Of a stretch of 64,000 nt of DNA, positions 1 through 8,936 are shown piece by piece (positions within the stretch are counted from its first letter, which is position 1; the number at the start of each line of letters is the position of its first letter). This DNA comes from Stieleria neptunia. Lineage in GTDB: Bacteria; Planctomycetota; Planctomycetia; Pirellulales; Pirellulaceae. A program made the translations under genes and the position numbers. The notes beneath the pieces are model-generated. The model did not search any database and was not told where the DNA came from. It worked only from the letters and a program-made list of their open reading frames with translations. The stretch is taken from assembly GCF_007754155.1 (NCBI RefSeq), contig NZ_CP037423.1, positions 10,846,938 to 10,910,937 of the forward strand. The letters run 5' to 3'.

Positions 1-1070
1 AAGACCAGGATCGGATCGGCGACCAACGCACCGAAGCCACGGGTGCGAGGATCGATCCCCTGGCGATGCAGCGCCAGGGCCAGCGCGACGTCGCGGACCT
101 GGGTTCGGTGAGTCGTCTTGGGCGGCACCATCGATCGCCAAACGTGGCTGACCCGCGTGTCTGCGGAAAAACTCGTGATCCAGGTGTCGATTTCCGCTGC
201 CGCAAAGTTTAGCTCCGACGCGGCCAACAGTGCGGTCACAATCCGCGACGGCGATTCGGTCGGATCGTTCAACGCCCGCCGGCAATCCGATTCGACGATC
301 CGGTCGCAATCGTAACGCAACCCGATCACCAATCGGTCACGCAAATCGATCGGCGTTTCGGTCAAAAAACTGCCGACCAGTCGCGACAGGACACGGCTTT
401 CGTGATCACGCAGCGCCTCGGGGCCGCTGCCGGGATTGCTGAGGTGTGCGACCAGTCGTAGCGTCGCCCCGTCGGCCGTCTTCCGCTTGCGAGCCGACGC
501 CAACGAAAGCACGACGGACCAAGACGCAATGTCGTGTCGATCGAGGGTCTCGATCTCTGACCAGCAATTCGCATCGGTCGCGACTCCCGCCAGCAAGCGG
601 CCGATCTCGGGGCGATCTTGGACGGCTGAGGCGAAAACCAATCGAGCGTCATGACCACCCCCGGCGGAATCACGAAACTGTTCCCATCCGGCCAGCTCGC
701 GCCCGTCGAACGAAGCGTCGTAGAGGAATCGCTCCATCAGGATCTCGCGCTCCCGCATCTCCAAACGATTTAACAAGCGCTGCTTGGAAAGATAAAGCTC
801 CAAGTCCGGGGGCGGGAACGGATTGGCGCGAAGCAGGGCTTTGATTTGATCTGCCGACGATTCGCTGTGAATCGCCAAGTCGATCAGTCGCGTTTCCGAA
901 CGTCCGCGCGTGGCGAAGGAATCCGCGGCCAAACCCGCGACCAGTGCTTCGAATTCGACCCGTGGTTCTGTCTGTGTCGACGCCGGCGTTTGGGATTGGA
1001 CCCGGCCGGTGATCAACGCCGTCAGCGTGAGGGTGAACAGCCACAAGAAACGGGCATCAGGTCGACACAT
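1..1070 (-). CDS. Exported protein of unknown function, 3' end beyond window
   Basis: The minus strand stays open from an ATG at 1068-1070 to the left edge, at least 356 codons, so the gene is cut by the window. The N-terminus (MCRPDARFLWLFTLTLTALI) looks like a signal peptide with cleavage near VQSQ. The rest is helix-rich with many Arg/Leu/Ala residues and no catalytic motif that I recognise. It is divergent from the GlmU-like gene, with 189 bp between the starts. The frame was read by hand and contains no stop. Function cannot be assigned; proteins of this look are common in Pirellulaceae. Confidence 0.72.
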   Translation of the reverse strand, partial: MCRPDARFLWLFTLTLTALITGRVQSQTPASTQTEPRVEFEALVAGLAADSFATRGRSETRLIDLAIHSESSADQIKALLRANPFPPPDLELYLSKQRLLNRLEMREREILMERFLYDASFDGRELAGWEQFRDSAGGGHDARLVFASAVQDRPEIGRLLAGVATDANCWSEIETLDRHDIASWSVVLSLASARKRKTADGATLRLVAHLSNPGSGPEALRDHESRVLSRLVGSFLTETPIDLRDRLVIGLRYDCDRIVESDCRRALNDPTESPSRIVTALLAASELNFAAAEIDTWITSFSADTRVSHVWRSMVPPKTTHRTQVRDVALALALHRQGIDPRTRGFGALVADPILV

Positions 1071-1259
1071 CGGCAATCAAGAGAACATCGAGTTGTTTGC
1101 AAGGTAAGAAACCCTAGCCCGTGCCGATGTCGATTCCGGTTTTCACGCCGCGTTGACCGTCCAAATCCTCTTCGGAAGACGTCAACGGTTCGGGTACACT
1201 GCGCGACCGCTACAACCCCAACGCTACGCCGAACCATCGCACTGCCAAGCAACGAAGCC

Positions 1260-2612
1260 ATGAAACTGATCTGTTTCGAAGACGAATCCGTCAGCCAGCT
1301 CCAGCCGATCACCCTCGCCCGGCCCGCCTATGCGATCACGTGTGCGAGCTATCAGTTGGTCGATTGGTTGAGGCTGTTGCCGGGCGACCTGACCGTTTCC
1401 ATTCGCAACTACTTGGCGCCGATTCAATCGCTGGAATCCAACCTTTCCGCTCCCTCGCGGGACTCGGTCCGGGGCGAAGAGGTTCTGTTGGTCAACGCGC
1501 GATTGGTCCCACGCGTCGACACCCTGGCGGCCCTCAAGTCACTCTGTGCGGCAACCGTTGCCGGTGTGATCCGCTGCGATCGAAGCGGTGCGATCTTGGC
1601 CGCTCGTCTGACGGCGAAGGAATCGTCGCTGCTCGATTCGCTGCCGCCGAGCCCGGCCGACATGGTGGAGGAGCCCGCTTCGCCGTTTCAGAAAGCGGCT
1701 CGCAAAGCCGTCGGCGACCTGGAGAAACCCAGCGACGACGGAGTGGTCAAACAACTCTTGGAACTCACCGCCGATCTGCCCACCGATTCGCTTCCGATCA
1801 GCCCGGACGACCTGCCGGCGTTCGGTTGGCCCCACGAAGTCGTCGCCTGGCACATGACAGAAATGCCGACGGCCATGCAGTGGCGACTCGCACGCGGTGG
1901 ATACACCGAAACGGCCGATGGGGTGTTCGTCGCCGACGGCGTCTCGATCGGACAGTATGCCGCCGTCGATACCAAAGATGGCCCGATCCTGTTGGACGAG
2001 AACGTCAAAGTCGGACCGTTCTGTTTGTTGTCCGGACCGGTCTACGCCGGACGCGGGACACGCATCATCGAACACGCGGCGCTCAAAGACGGCGTCTCGC
2101 TCGGTCACACCGTCAAGATCGGTGGTGAAGTCGAAGCCTCGGTCATCGAGCCGTACACGAACAAGCAACACCACGGGTTTCTCGGCCACAGCTATTTAGG
2201 CAGCTGGATCAACCTGGGGGCCGGGACCTGCAACAGTGACCTTAAGAACACGTACGGCAAAATTAATATCGAGTACGGCAACGAAAAGATCGCCACCGGC
2301 ATGCAGTTCCTCGGCTGCATCATGGGCGACTACAGCAAGACGGCAATTAACACCAGTATCTTTACCGGCAAGGTCATCGGCGTGTGCAGCATGCTGTACG
2401 GGTTCGCGACGTCAAACGTCCCCAGTTTTGTCAATTACGCCCGGCTGTTCGGACAGCAATCGTTGCTGCCGGCCGAAGTCATGGTCAACACCCAACAACG
2501 CATGTTCTCGCGTCGAAAGGTCGAGCAGCGGGAATGCGATATCCAGCTGATCCAGGACATGTACAAGTTGACGATCGCCGAGCGCGATCGCGCCGACCAC
2601 GACGGGTTTTAG
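1260..2612 (+). CDS. GlmU-like sugar nucleotidyltransferase with left-handed beta-helix
   Basis: A 450-residue protein starting MKLICFEDES. The open frame extends further upstream, but this ATG matches the family N-terminus. The first ~220 residues resemble the divergent nucleotidyltransferase half of 'alternative' bacterial GlmU-type proteins. From about residue 230 to 400 there are hexapeptide repeats (for example GPVYAGRGTRIIEHAALKDG and LGAGTCNSDLKNTYGKI) typical of a left-handed beta-helix acyltransferase. By family, it probably makes or modifies UDP-GlcNAc-type sugar nucleotides in the cytoplasm. The N-terminal signature is weaker than in classical GlmU, so substrate and bifunctionality are inferred. 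Confidence 0.85.
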   Translation: MKLICFEDESVSQLQPITLARPAYAITCASYQLVDWLRLLPGDLTVSIRNYLAPIQSLESNLSAPSRDSVRGEEVLLVNARLVPRVDTLAALKSLCAATVAGVIRCDRSGAILAARLTAKESSLLDSLPPSPADMVEEPASPFQKAARKAVGDLEKPSDDGVVKQLLELTADLPTDSLPISPDDLPAFGWPHEVVAWHMTEMPTAMQWRLARGGYTETADGVFVADGVSIGQYAAVDTKDGPILLDENVKVGPFCLLSGPVYAGRGTRIIEHAALKDGVSLGHTVKIGGEVEASVIEPYTNKQHHGFLGHSYLGSWINLGAGTCNSDLKNTYGKINIEYGNEKIATGMQFLGCIMGDYSKTAINTSIFTGKVIGVCSMLYGFATSNVPSFVNYARLFGQQSLLPAEVMVNTQQRMFSRRKVEQRECDIQLIQDMYKLTIAERDRADHDGF

Positions 2613-2645
2613 TGGATCGAGCAAGCCGACGCGAGCGGAAAAGCA

Positions 2646-2741
2646 CTAGCCGCCGGTGACCGGATGCAGGGCACTGAAATTCGCCAAGAAGAGGGCCAGG
2701 GCGAGCAAGGCGACCGGAAGCGCGAACAGGCGAATCAGCAT
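2646..2741 (-). CDS. 31-residue hydrophobic small protein
   Basis: A very short frame on the minus strand: ATG at 2739-2741, TAG at 2646-2648. It begins MLIRLFALPVALLALALFLA and ends in a short polar tail. Almost all of it is one membrane-spanning helix with a positive residue near the N-terminus. A purine-rich GGAG lies about 8 nt upstream of the ATG. It lies tail-to-tail with the GlmU-like gene, 33 nt after its stop. Single-helix micropeptides of this kind are common in planctomycetes; a role at the membrane is only inferred. Confidence 0.5.
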   Translation of the reverse strand: MLIRLFALPVALLALALFLANFSALHPVTGG

Positions 2742-2935
2742 GCGAAGGTCTCCGTGAACAGGGGGGATGGAATTACATACGTGATAGGTGGGACGCACGC
2801 TGAATGCCAAACAGGAAAACACCGCAATTTGCGAACCTCACCCAACCTGCGCGTCATCATTTCGACCCGCTGCCGTCGAAACGACACCGCCCCGCGCCAT
2901 CCCATCGACAACACCCAATCCCCCACCGTCTCCCC

Positions 2936-3277
2936 GGGGACAGACCCCAGGGTGAACGGGGACAGACCCCAGGTGAACGGGGACAGACCCCGGGTAAATG
3001 AAGACAGGACCGAAATGGGGGGTAGCGCCGTCGAGGGGTGCTGACAGCGGTGCGACCCCGTTCGGGGTCGTGTGGTGTGGCGTTTCTCGGGTCCGGCGGT
3101 GTTCGCTTCGCTCGACCGCCGGCTACGTTGCTAGCATCCCATTCGGGATGCGGGCTCTGATGGGGACAGACCCCGCGGCGGCAAGTCCTGGCGGCATCCA
3201 CCGGGGACAGACCCCCGGAGCGTCCGACCCGGGGACAGACCCCGAGTCGATCTCGCAGCGGCACGGGGACAGACCCC
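2936..3277. repeat. Cluster of seven GGGGACAGACCCC repeats
   Basis: Seven copies of the 13-mer GGGGACAGACCCC occur at about 2936, 2958, 2979, 3162, 3203, 3231 and 3265. They fill the ~635-bp gap between the 31-residue gene and the NIPSNAP gene. The core is an imperfect palindrome (GGGG/CCCC around ACAGA). Between the two sub-clusters lies GC-rich sequence with short inverted repeats and no convincing gene. The same 13-mer reappears in a second cluster at 27.6-27.8 kb, so this is a dispersed family. Confidence 0.85.
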
Positions 3278-3376
3278 GCAGCGGCAGCGGCCCGGAAGGG
3301 GCGTCGGCGCCTGGCGGGGATTGATCTGGTATTCTTGGTCCCCCGTCCTGTCCGTTTCCCCCTCCTGGATCACACC

Positions 3377-4135
3377 ATGACGTTCTCTCGATCTTTGATG
3401 TTTGCCATTGCGTTCGGTTGGCTTGCCGCCACGCTGATCGTGACACCCGACGCACGAGCCGACGTTTATGAACTGCGGACCTACAAGGCCGCCGAAGGCA
3501 AACTCGATGCGCTCAATGCTCGGTTCCGCGACCACACGATGCGGTTGTTCAAGAAGCACGGCATCGAATCGATCGGCTACTGGGTGCCCACCGACGAAGA
3601 AGCTTCCAAGGATACGCTGATCTACGTGATCAAGCACGCCAGTCGTGAAGCCGCCGCCGAGTCCTGGAAAGCATTCATCGCCGATCCGGAGTGGAAGAAA
3701 GCCGCCGCGGAATCCGGCGTCGGACGATTGGCCAAACCGCCCGAATCGGTCTACATGGAGGCGACCGACTACTCGCCCGAGTACGAAAACGCCGCCGGCG
3801 ATGAAGACGACGTATTCGAGCTGCGGATCTACAAGGCCCGTGAAGGCACTCTCGGCAAACTCGATGCCCGGTTCCGCGATCACACCATCGATCTGTTTGC
3901 CAAGCATGGCATCAAATCGGTCGCCTACTGGCATCCGACCGACGAGCCCGATTCGAACGATACGTTGATCTACATCATCGAGCACGAAAGCGCGGACGCG
4001 GCCAAGCAATCCTGGAAGGCCTTTGGGTCGGATCCGGCGTGGAAGAAAGCCGCCCGCGAATCAGGTGTCGGTGGCTTGGCTCAAAAGCCCGAATCGATCT
4101 ACATGAAGGCCACGGATTACTCGCCGATCCAATAA
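3377..4135 (+). CDS. NIPSNAP family protein, exported, two domains
   Basis: A 252-residue protein. The ATG at 3377 gives a clear signal peptide (MTFSRSLMFAIAFGWLAATL, cleavage after ARA near residue 28). The mature part is two NIPSNAP domains in tandem, residues ~29-132 and ~143-248. Each starts with the (V)ELR-YKA motif and continues with ARFRDHT, a histidine-containing KHGI segment and an ESWKAF helix. NIPSNAP domains are ferredoxin-like dimeric alpha+beta barrels, and the tandem copy would form an intramolecular dimer. The function of periplasmic NIPSNAP proteins is not established. It follows the GGGGACAGACCCC cluster and stands alone. Confidence 0.9.
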   Translation: MTFSRSLMFAIAFGWLAATLIVTPDARADVYELRTYKAAEGKLDALNARFRDHTMRLFKKHGIESIGYWVPTDEEASKDTLIYVIKHASREAAAESWKAFIADPEWKKAAAESGVGRLAKPPESVYMEATDYSPEYENAAGDEDDVFELRIYKAREGTLGKLDARFRDHTIDLFAKHGIKSVAYWHPTDEPDSNDTLIYIIEHESADAAKQSWKAFGSDPAWKKAARESGVGGLAQKPESIYMKATDYSPIQ

Positions 4136-4360
4136 ACCCGCGTCGCGACGCACGATCCGATCATGCCCGGGAAAGTCCTGCTCTGCGGCTGCAGGAGACG
4201 CGCGTAAATTCCCCAGGATTAACGGCTTTGACGATAAACCCGCTCAAGATGATCGCGCCGGGGCTTCGATATGCCACTATAGGAGGCTCCAGGTGGACCC
4301 GGGTGGTGTCGAATCGGACTCCAGCGATGTGCCTCCGGACGAGTCACACGGTCGGGGACA

Positions 4361-7039
4361 ATGCGAGATCCCACTTGCAAACACGCGAATCGAGCCCCGA
4401 TCTTATTGCTAGCGTGCATCGTCACGTTCGGCAATCTCAGCGTCGGTTGCAGCCGCTCCAAGTACCGTTTGGCGGCTGACCAGGAAGCGTACAACGCGAT
4501 CGCCCAGCGCAACGGCGACCCGCGGTGGAGCACGGTGAAGTACGACATCGAGCCGGATCCGCGGAGCCGCTACGCCGACGTCTACGATCCGGACTGTCCA
4601 CCGATCCCGATCGACGATCCCGCCTCGCAGCAGTACATGCGATGCGTCGACGGCAAGAAAGGTTGGCAGCATTGGTACGACGGCGGGATCCGCGCGGGGC
4701 TGGAGAACCCCGCATGGCAGGCGTTGCTGGGCGAGTACGTCGAACTCGCTGACGACGGCGCGGTCATGCTGGACATCGATTCCGCACTGCGTCTGGCCTA
4801 CGTCCATTCGCCGAATCATCAATCGCAGCTCGAGACACTCTACTTGTCGTCGTTGGACGTCACCCGCGAGCGATTCGAATTGGACACCCAGTTCTTTGGC
4901 GGATATGACATCGGTTACAGCCACAACGGTTTGATCACCCCTGCGCGACTGGCGCACGACGGGAGCCGCTGGGTGATTGCTCCACCAATCGCAGAAACGC
5001 AGAGCAACGTGCTGGCGATCGGCACGACCGGACAGCGGCGTGCGTTGGAAACTCGCCGGCAATTCGCGACCGCGGGAACCCTACTGACCGGATTTGCCAA
5101 CTCCTTCGTTTTTGAATTCACCGGGCCGGACGCCGGGCTTTCCGCCTCGCTCTTGAACTTCACGTTTCTGCAGCCCCTGTTGCGCGGCGCGGGCCGCGAC
5201 ATCGGGCTCGAAGGCCTGACGCAAGTCGAGCGGACGTTGTTGGCCAATCTGCGATCCTATGCGCAATTTCGACAGGGCTTTTACACGCAAGTTGCCATCG
5301 GTGAATTGGGCGTTGTCGGTCCCCAGCGAACCGGGCGCGGCACCAGCCTGCAAGTGTTCGGCGGCCAGGCACAGCTCGGTGGTTACGTCGGTTTGTTGCG
5401 ACAGTTGCAACAAATCCGCAACGCCGAAGACAACTTGAATTTGCAAATCCGAACGCTCGCCCAGTTGGAAGCGTTGCTCGTCGCGGGGCTGATCGATCTG
5501 GTCCAAGTCGACCAATTCCGGCAGAACGTCGAACGCGATCGGGCCAGTTTGCTGCAAAGCCGAAACGATTTTTTGAGATCACTTGACCAATACAAAGCCT
5601 TCACGCTCGGATTGCCACCCGACTTGTCGGTCGATTTGAATGACGATCTGATCCACCAATTTCAACTGGTCGATCGCGCGGCGACCGCCATTCAAGACAC
5701 CATCGCCGAACTTCAAACGCGGCCGAGCGAACTGGGCCAGGACCCCGATCCGGCGGCCATCGAGTCGCTCCGTGGTGACGTCTATGAACTCGTCCAACCG
5801 CTTCGCCAAAACCTGGGCAACGTGGCCGACGATATAACGTTGACCAAGGATTCGATCCCGCTTCGCCGCCGCGCAATGGACGAGGCGGCCAAGGAAGCCT
5901 TCGACCGCGAGATCGCCGAACTGGACACCGGCTACGCCGACTTGCTGGTCCAGCTGGAACGCATCGAAGTCGAAGTGGAACGGATGAAAGCAGGCTTGCC
6001 GCGGCTGCCCGATCCGGACGAACTCTCGCTCCGCTTGGATGAGGATGAAGATGATGCGGCGCCCGTCGCGGATGGGCCCGACAGCGACTCCCCCGACAGC
6101 GACTCAACGATCGCCGAGTTGGTCAATCCGTCAGCGGATGCGACCAGCGAGATCGACCGCACCGTGATCCTGCTTCGCAAGATGCTGCGGCTAATCCAAG
6201 GCTCCATCCTCGTCCAAGCACGGGCCCGATTGGAAGCGGTCAGCGTCGACACGATCGCCTTGGAGACCGAGCAAGCGTTTCAGATCGCGCTTCAAAATCG
6301 TTTGGACTTCATGAACGGGCGGGCGGCCTTGGTCGACGACTGGCGGCAGATCCAAATTGCCGCCGACGCGCTGCAGTCGGTGTTGGATTTCAGCGCCAGC
6401 GGATCGGTCCAGACCGATCGCAACAATCCGCTCAGCTTTCGTGGTTCGACCGGCAGCGCCGCGGTCGGCCTGCGTTTCGACGCGCCACTGACGCGTCTGT
6501 TGGAACGCAATCAGTATCGTGAATCGCTGATCAACTACCAGCGCAGCCGCCGCGCCTTGATTCAATCGCACGACTCGTTGCATTTAGGGCTACGTGTTCT
6601 GCTCCGCGAGATCGAGCAGCTGAGAACCAACCTGGAAATCCAGCGTCGCGCCGTTGCGATTGCGATTCGCCGCGTCGACGTGACCGGATCGGCGCTTTAC
6701 GCTCCGGTCCCGCCACCGCAACCCGGCCAGCGTTCGGCGCCGTTCGGACCCACCGCGGCGATCAACCTGTTGTCGGCCCAGTCGGCGCTGCGCGATACCC
6801 AGAATTCGTTCTTGACGGCGTGGCTGAGCTATTACGCGGCGAAGCTACGCCTGGCGCGGGAATTGGGCGTGATGGAACTGGATCTGGAAGGCCGCAGAGT
6901 CGCATCGCCGCTGCCCGGTGAAGTCCCCCGGTTGGAACTCGACACGACGGAATTTGAACCGTTGCCACCGCCAATCAGTCAAGCGCTAATCGATGCGGCA
7001 CAGCTTTCCGCAGAAGGACTGATCGAAGCGGTCGAGTGA
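4361..7039 (+). CDS. TolC-family outer-membrane efflux lipoprotein
   Basis: An 892-residue protein with a lipoprotein signal ending at LSVGC near residue 30, so it should be lipid-anchored in the outer membrane. The long coiled-coil halves and the C-terminal block (around INLLSAQSALRDTQNSFLTA) fit the outer-membrane-factor family. It is roughly 400 residues longer than standard TolC: about 110 extra residues at the N-terminus and a central acidic insert (SLRLDEDEDDAAPV and a DSDS stretch, about residues 555-590). It is followed on the same strand by two HlyD adaptors and a MacB-type permease, so it probably forms the exit duct of that exporter. The cargo is unknown. Confidence 0.85.
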   Translation: MRDPTCKHANRAPILLLACIVTFGNLSVGCSRSKYRLAADQEAYNAIAQRNGDPRWSTVKYDIEPDPRSRYADVYDPDCPPIPIDDPASQQYMRCVDGKKGWQHWYDGGIRAGLENPAWQALLGEYVELADDGAVMLDIDSALRLAYVHSPNHQSQLETLYLSSLDVTRERFELDTQFFGGYDIGYSHNGLITPARLAHDGSRWVIAPPIAETQSNVLAIGTTGQRRALETRRQFATAGTLLTGFANSFVFEFTGPDAGLSASLLNFTFLQPLLRGAGRDIGLEGLTQVERTLLANLRSYAQFRQGFYTQVAIGELGVVGPQRTGRGTSLQVFGGQAQLGGYVGLLRQLQQIRNAEDNLNLQIRTLAQLEALLVAGLIDLVQVDQFRQNVERDRASLLQSRNDFLRSLDQYKAFTLGLPPDLSVDLNDDLIHQFQLVDRAATAIQDTIAELQTRPSELGQDPDPAAIESLRGDVYELVQPLRQNLGNVADDITLTKDSIPLRRRAMDEAAKEAFDREIAELDTGYADLLVQLERIEVEVERMKAGLPRLPDPDELSLRLDEDEDDAAPVADGPDSDSPDSDSTIAELVNPSADATSEIDRTVILLRKMLRLIQGSILVQARARLEAVSVDTIALETEQAFQIALQNRLDFMNGRAALVDDWRQIQIAADALQSVLDFSASGSVQTDRNNPLSFRGSTGSAAVGLRFDAPLTRLLERNQYRESLINYQRSRRALIQSHDSLHLGLRVLLREIEQLRTNLEIQRRAVAIAIRRVDVTGSALYAPVPPPQPGQRSAPFGPTAAINLLSAQSALRDTQNSFLTAWLSYYAAKLRLARELGVMELDLEGRRVASPLPGEVPRLELDTTEFEPLPPPISQALIDAAQLSAEGLIEAVE

Positions 7040-7249
7040 GCCCGGTGCAGCTTCGATGGACGTTTGGGCCACGATCTGACGGGCCGGACGCCCACCCCAC
7101 GCCTGCAGCAAACCGGGGGGATCGTTTGCGTTGTTGCAAATCCCAGCGGCTTTTTGTCCACGTTTCTTGTTGGTTGATGGTCTTATCAGGCCTCGAATCG
7201 GTTTACGATAGGTACCCCCTTCGCGCATCGATCGCCACCCGAACGGCTG

Positions 7250-7378
7250 ACGCTGTGAAGCATTTTCCCCCTGTGTTTCTTGAGGTTTTAGCGGCAGGGC
7301 GCGAGCCCTCCGGTTCTTCCTCTTTGCCAAAACACCGGAGGGCTCGCGCCCTACCGCTAAAAAATGCTTCACAGCGTT
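7250..7378. repeat. Large imperfect inverted repeat in intergenic space
   Basis: The arms begin ACGCTGTGAAGCATTTT (7250) and end in its complement at 7378. Inner arms AGGGCGCGAGCCCTCCGG (7296-7313) and CCGGAGGGCTCGCGCCCT (7335-7352) pair around a ~21-nt loop. It occupies most of the 382-bp gap between the TolC-like gene and the first adaptor. The remainder of the gap (7040-7249) shows no gene. It could be a mobile hairpin element or could attenuate read-through between the two genes. Confidence 0.8.
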
Positions 7379-7421
7379 ACCCGAACGGGGCCTGTCTCCC
7401 TCCGGCACCAGACTCCTCCCG

Positions 7422-8936
7422 ATGATGTCGCTCGACTCCCCTCCAGCCCGCCGCACGTCGTCGCCCGAACCGGTTGACGGCGACGCGACCGGATCGTCGC
7501 TCGCCACCGCAACCAAGCCGACGCGACAAAAACGCTGGATGTTGCGGATCATCCTGCTCCTGTCCTTCCTGGGCATTCTGATCGGCGGAACGGTCGTCTT
7601 GCCGGGGCTGCCGCTCGCGCCGGTCGACGGCCCACACTTGACCCACACCGTCTCGCGCAGCGACTTGGTCGTCTCGGTCACCGAGCAAGGCACGCTCGAA
7701 AGCAGCAACAACACGGAAATCAAATGCCAGATCCGGGGCTTCAGCACGATCATTTGGGTCGTCGAAGGCGGCACGGTGGTCCAGCCGGGTGACGAGCTGG
7801 TGCGTTTGGACACCAAACGCATCGAGGACGCGATCGGAAAACACACGACCGACGCGCACATGGCCCGAGCCACCTATGAACGGACCAAGGCCGATGTGGC
7901 CAAAGCCGAAATCGCGATCGATGCGTATCTGGAAGGATCCTACAAGACGCAGCGCCAGGGGCTGCAGCAGCAATTAAAAATCGCGCAGTCCAACTTGGAA
8001 ACCGCGCAGAAAATGCTCGGCCACAGCGAAGACATGTTTCGACGCGGTTACGTCAGCGAGTTGGAAGTGGAAGGCAACCGGTTCACGGTCAAACAGGCCG
8101 AGTTGGAACTGGGGGTTCGCGAAACCGCGGTCATGGTGCTCGATAAGTACACCAAGGAGATGCAACTGGAAACACTCCAAGGTCAACTCCGGGCGCAAAA
8201 ATCCAAATTGCTCGCCGACGAAGCCGGGTTGGCGATGGATGAAGGACGTCGCGACCGGGCGATCCGAGAGTTGGACGAATGCGTGATCACCGCCGGGCGA
8301 ACGGGATTGGTGATTTACCCTCCCTCGGAACAATGGAAAGAGACACCGGACATCGCCGAAGGCAAGACGGTTCGCAAGGATCAGGTGTTGTTGTTGATGC
8401 CCGATCTGATGCAAATGCAGGTCAAGGTGGCCATCCACGAATCGCTGATCGATCGCATTGAGAAAGGCTTGTCGGCGACGGTCAGTCTGCCCGAACTGAC
8501 GGTCGAAGGAAGCGTCAAATCGGTCGCCACCGTCGCCGCGCCCGCCGGGTGGTGGACGGGCAACGTCGTCAAGTACGACACGATCGTTGACCTGCCGTCG
8601 GTGGCGGGACTCAAGCCGGGCATGACGGCCGAAGTCGAAGTCATCATGGCAACGCACCAGGATGTGCTGACCGTTCCCGTTTCCGCGGTGGTCGAAACCG
8701 AAGACGAATCGCTGTGTTGGGTTCGGACTCCGACCGGATTCCAGCGTCGTGTCGTGATGCTAGGCGACAGCAATGAAGTGTTCATCATCGTCCGGTCGGG
8801 ATTAAACGAAGGCGACGAGGTGGTGCTCAATCCGCTGCAATTCGTCGACGAAGCAGAGGGCGAGGCACGGCAACGCTTTGACGACAGGGAGCCCGGCGAA
8901 GACCGGATGAGCGTCCAAGGAGATCCGCATGTCTAA
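7422..8936 (+). CDS. HlyD/MacA-type periplasmic adaptor, copy 1
   Basis: A 504-residue protein with a cytoplasmic N-tail of about 40 residues and one transmembrane helix (MLRIILLLSFLGILIGGTVV). Then comes the adaptor body: a lipoyl/biotinyl half-motif (VTEQGTLESSNNTEIKCQIR), a coiled-coil hairpin at ~130-280, the second lipoyl half, and a beta-barrel (GLKPGMTAEVEVIMATHQDV). It links an inner-membrane permease to the TolC-like protein. Its last 8 bases overlap the start of copy 2, with which it shares extensive identity. The start MMSLDS follows directly after the large inverted repeat. Confidence 0.88.
   Translation: MMSLDSPPARRTSSPEPVDGDATGSSLATATKPTRQKRWMLRIILLLSFLGILIGGTVVLPGLPLAPVDGPHLTHTVSRSDLVVSVTEQGTLESSNNTEIKCQIRGFSTIIWVVEGGTVVQPGDELVRLDTKRIEDAIGKHTTDAHMARATYERTKADVAKAEIAIDAYLEGSYKTQRQGLQQQLKIAQSNLETAQKMLGHSEDMFRRGYVSELEVEGNRFTVKQAELELGVRETAVMVLDKYTKEMQLETLQGQLRAQKSKLLADEAGLAMDEGRRDRAIRELDECVITAGRTGLVIYPPSEQWKETPDIAEGKTVRKDQVLLLMPDLMQMQVKVAIHESLIDRIEKGLSATVSLPELTVEGSVKSVATVAAPAGWWTGNVVKYDTIVDLPSVAGLKPGMTAEVEVIMATHQDVLTVPVSAVVETEDESLCWVRTPTGFQRRVVMLGDSNEVFIIVRSGLNEGDEVVLNPLQFVDEAEGEARQRFDDREPGEDRMSVQGDPHV

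Noticed and set aside
4136..4360. Promoter upstream of the TolC-like gene
   Set aside because: TTGACG and several AT-rich hexamers exist, but no pair has proper spacing; not supportable by eye.
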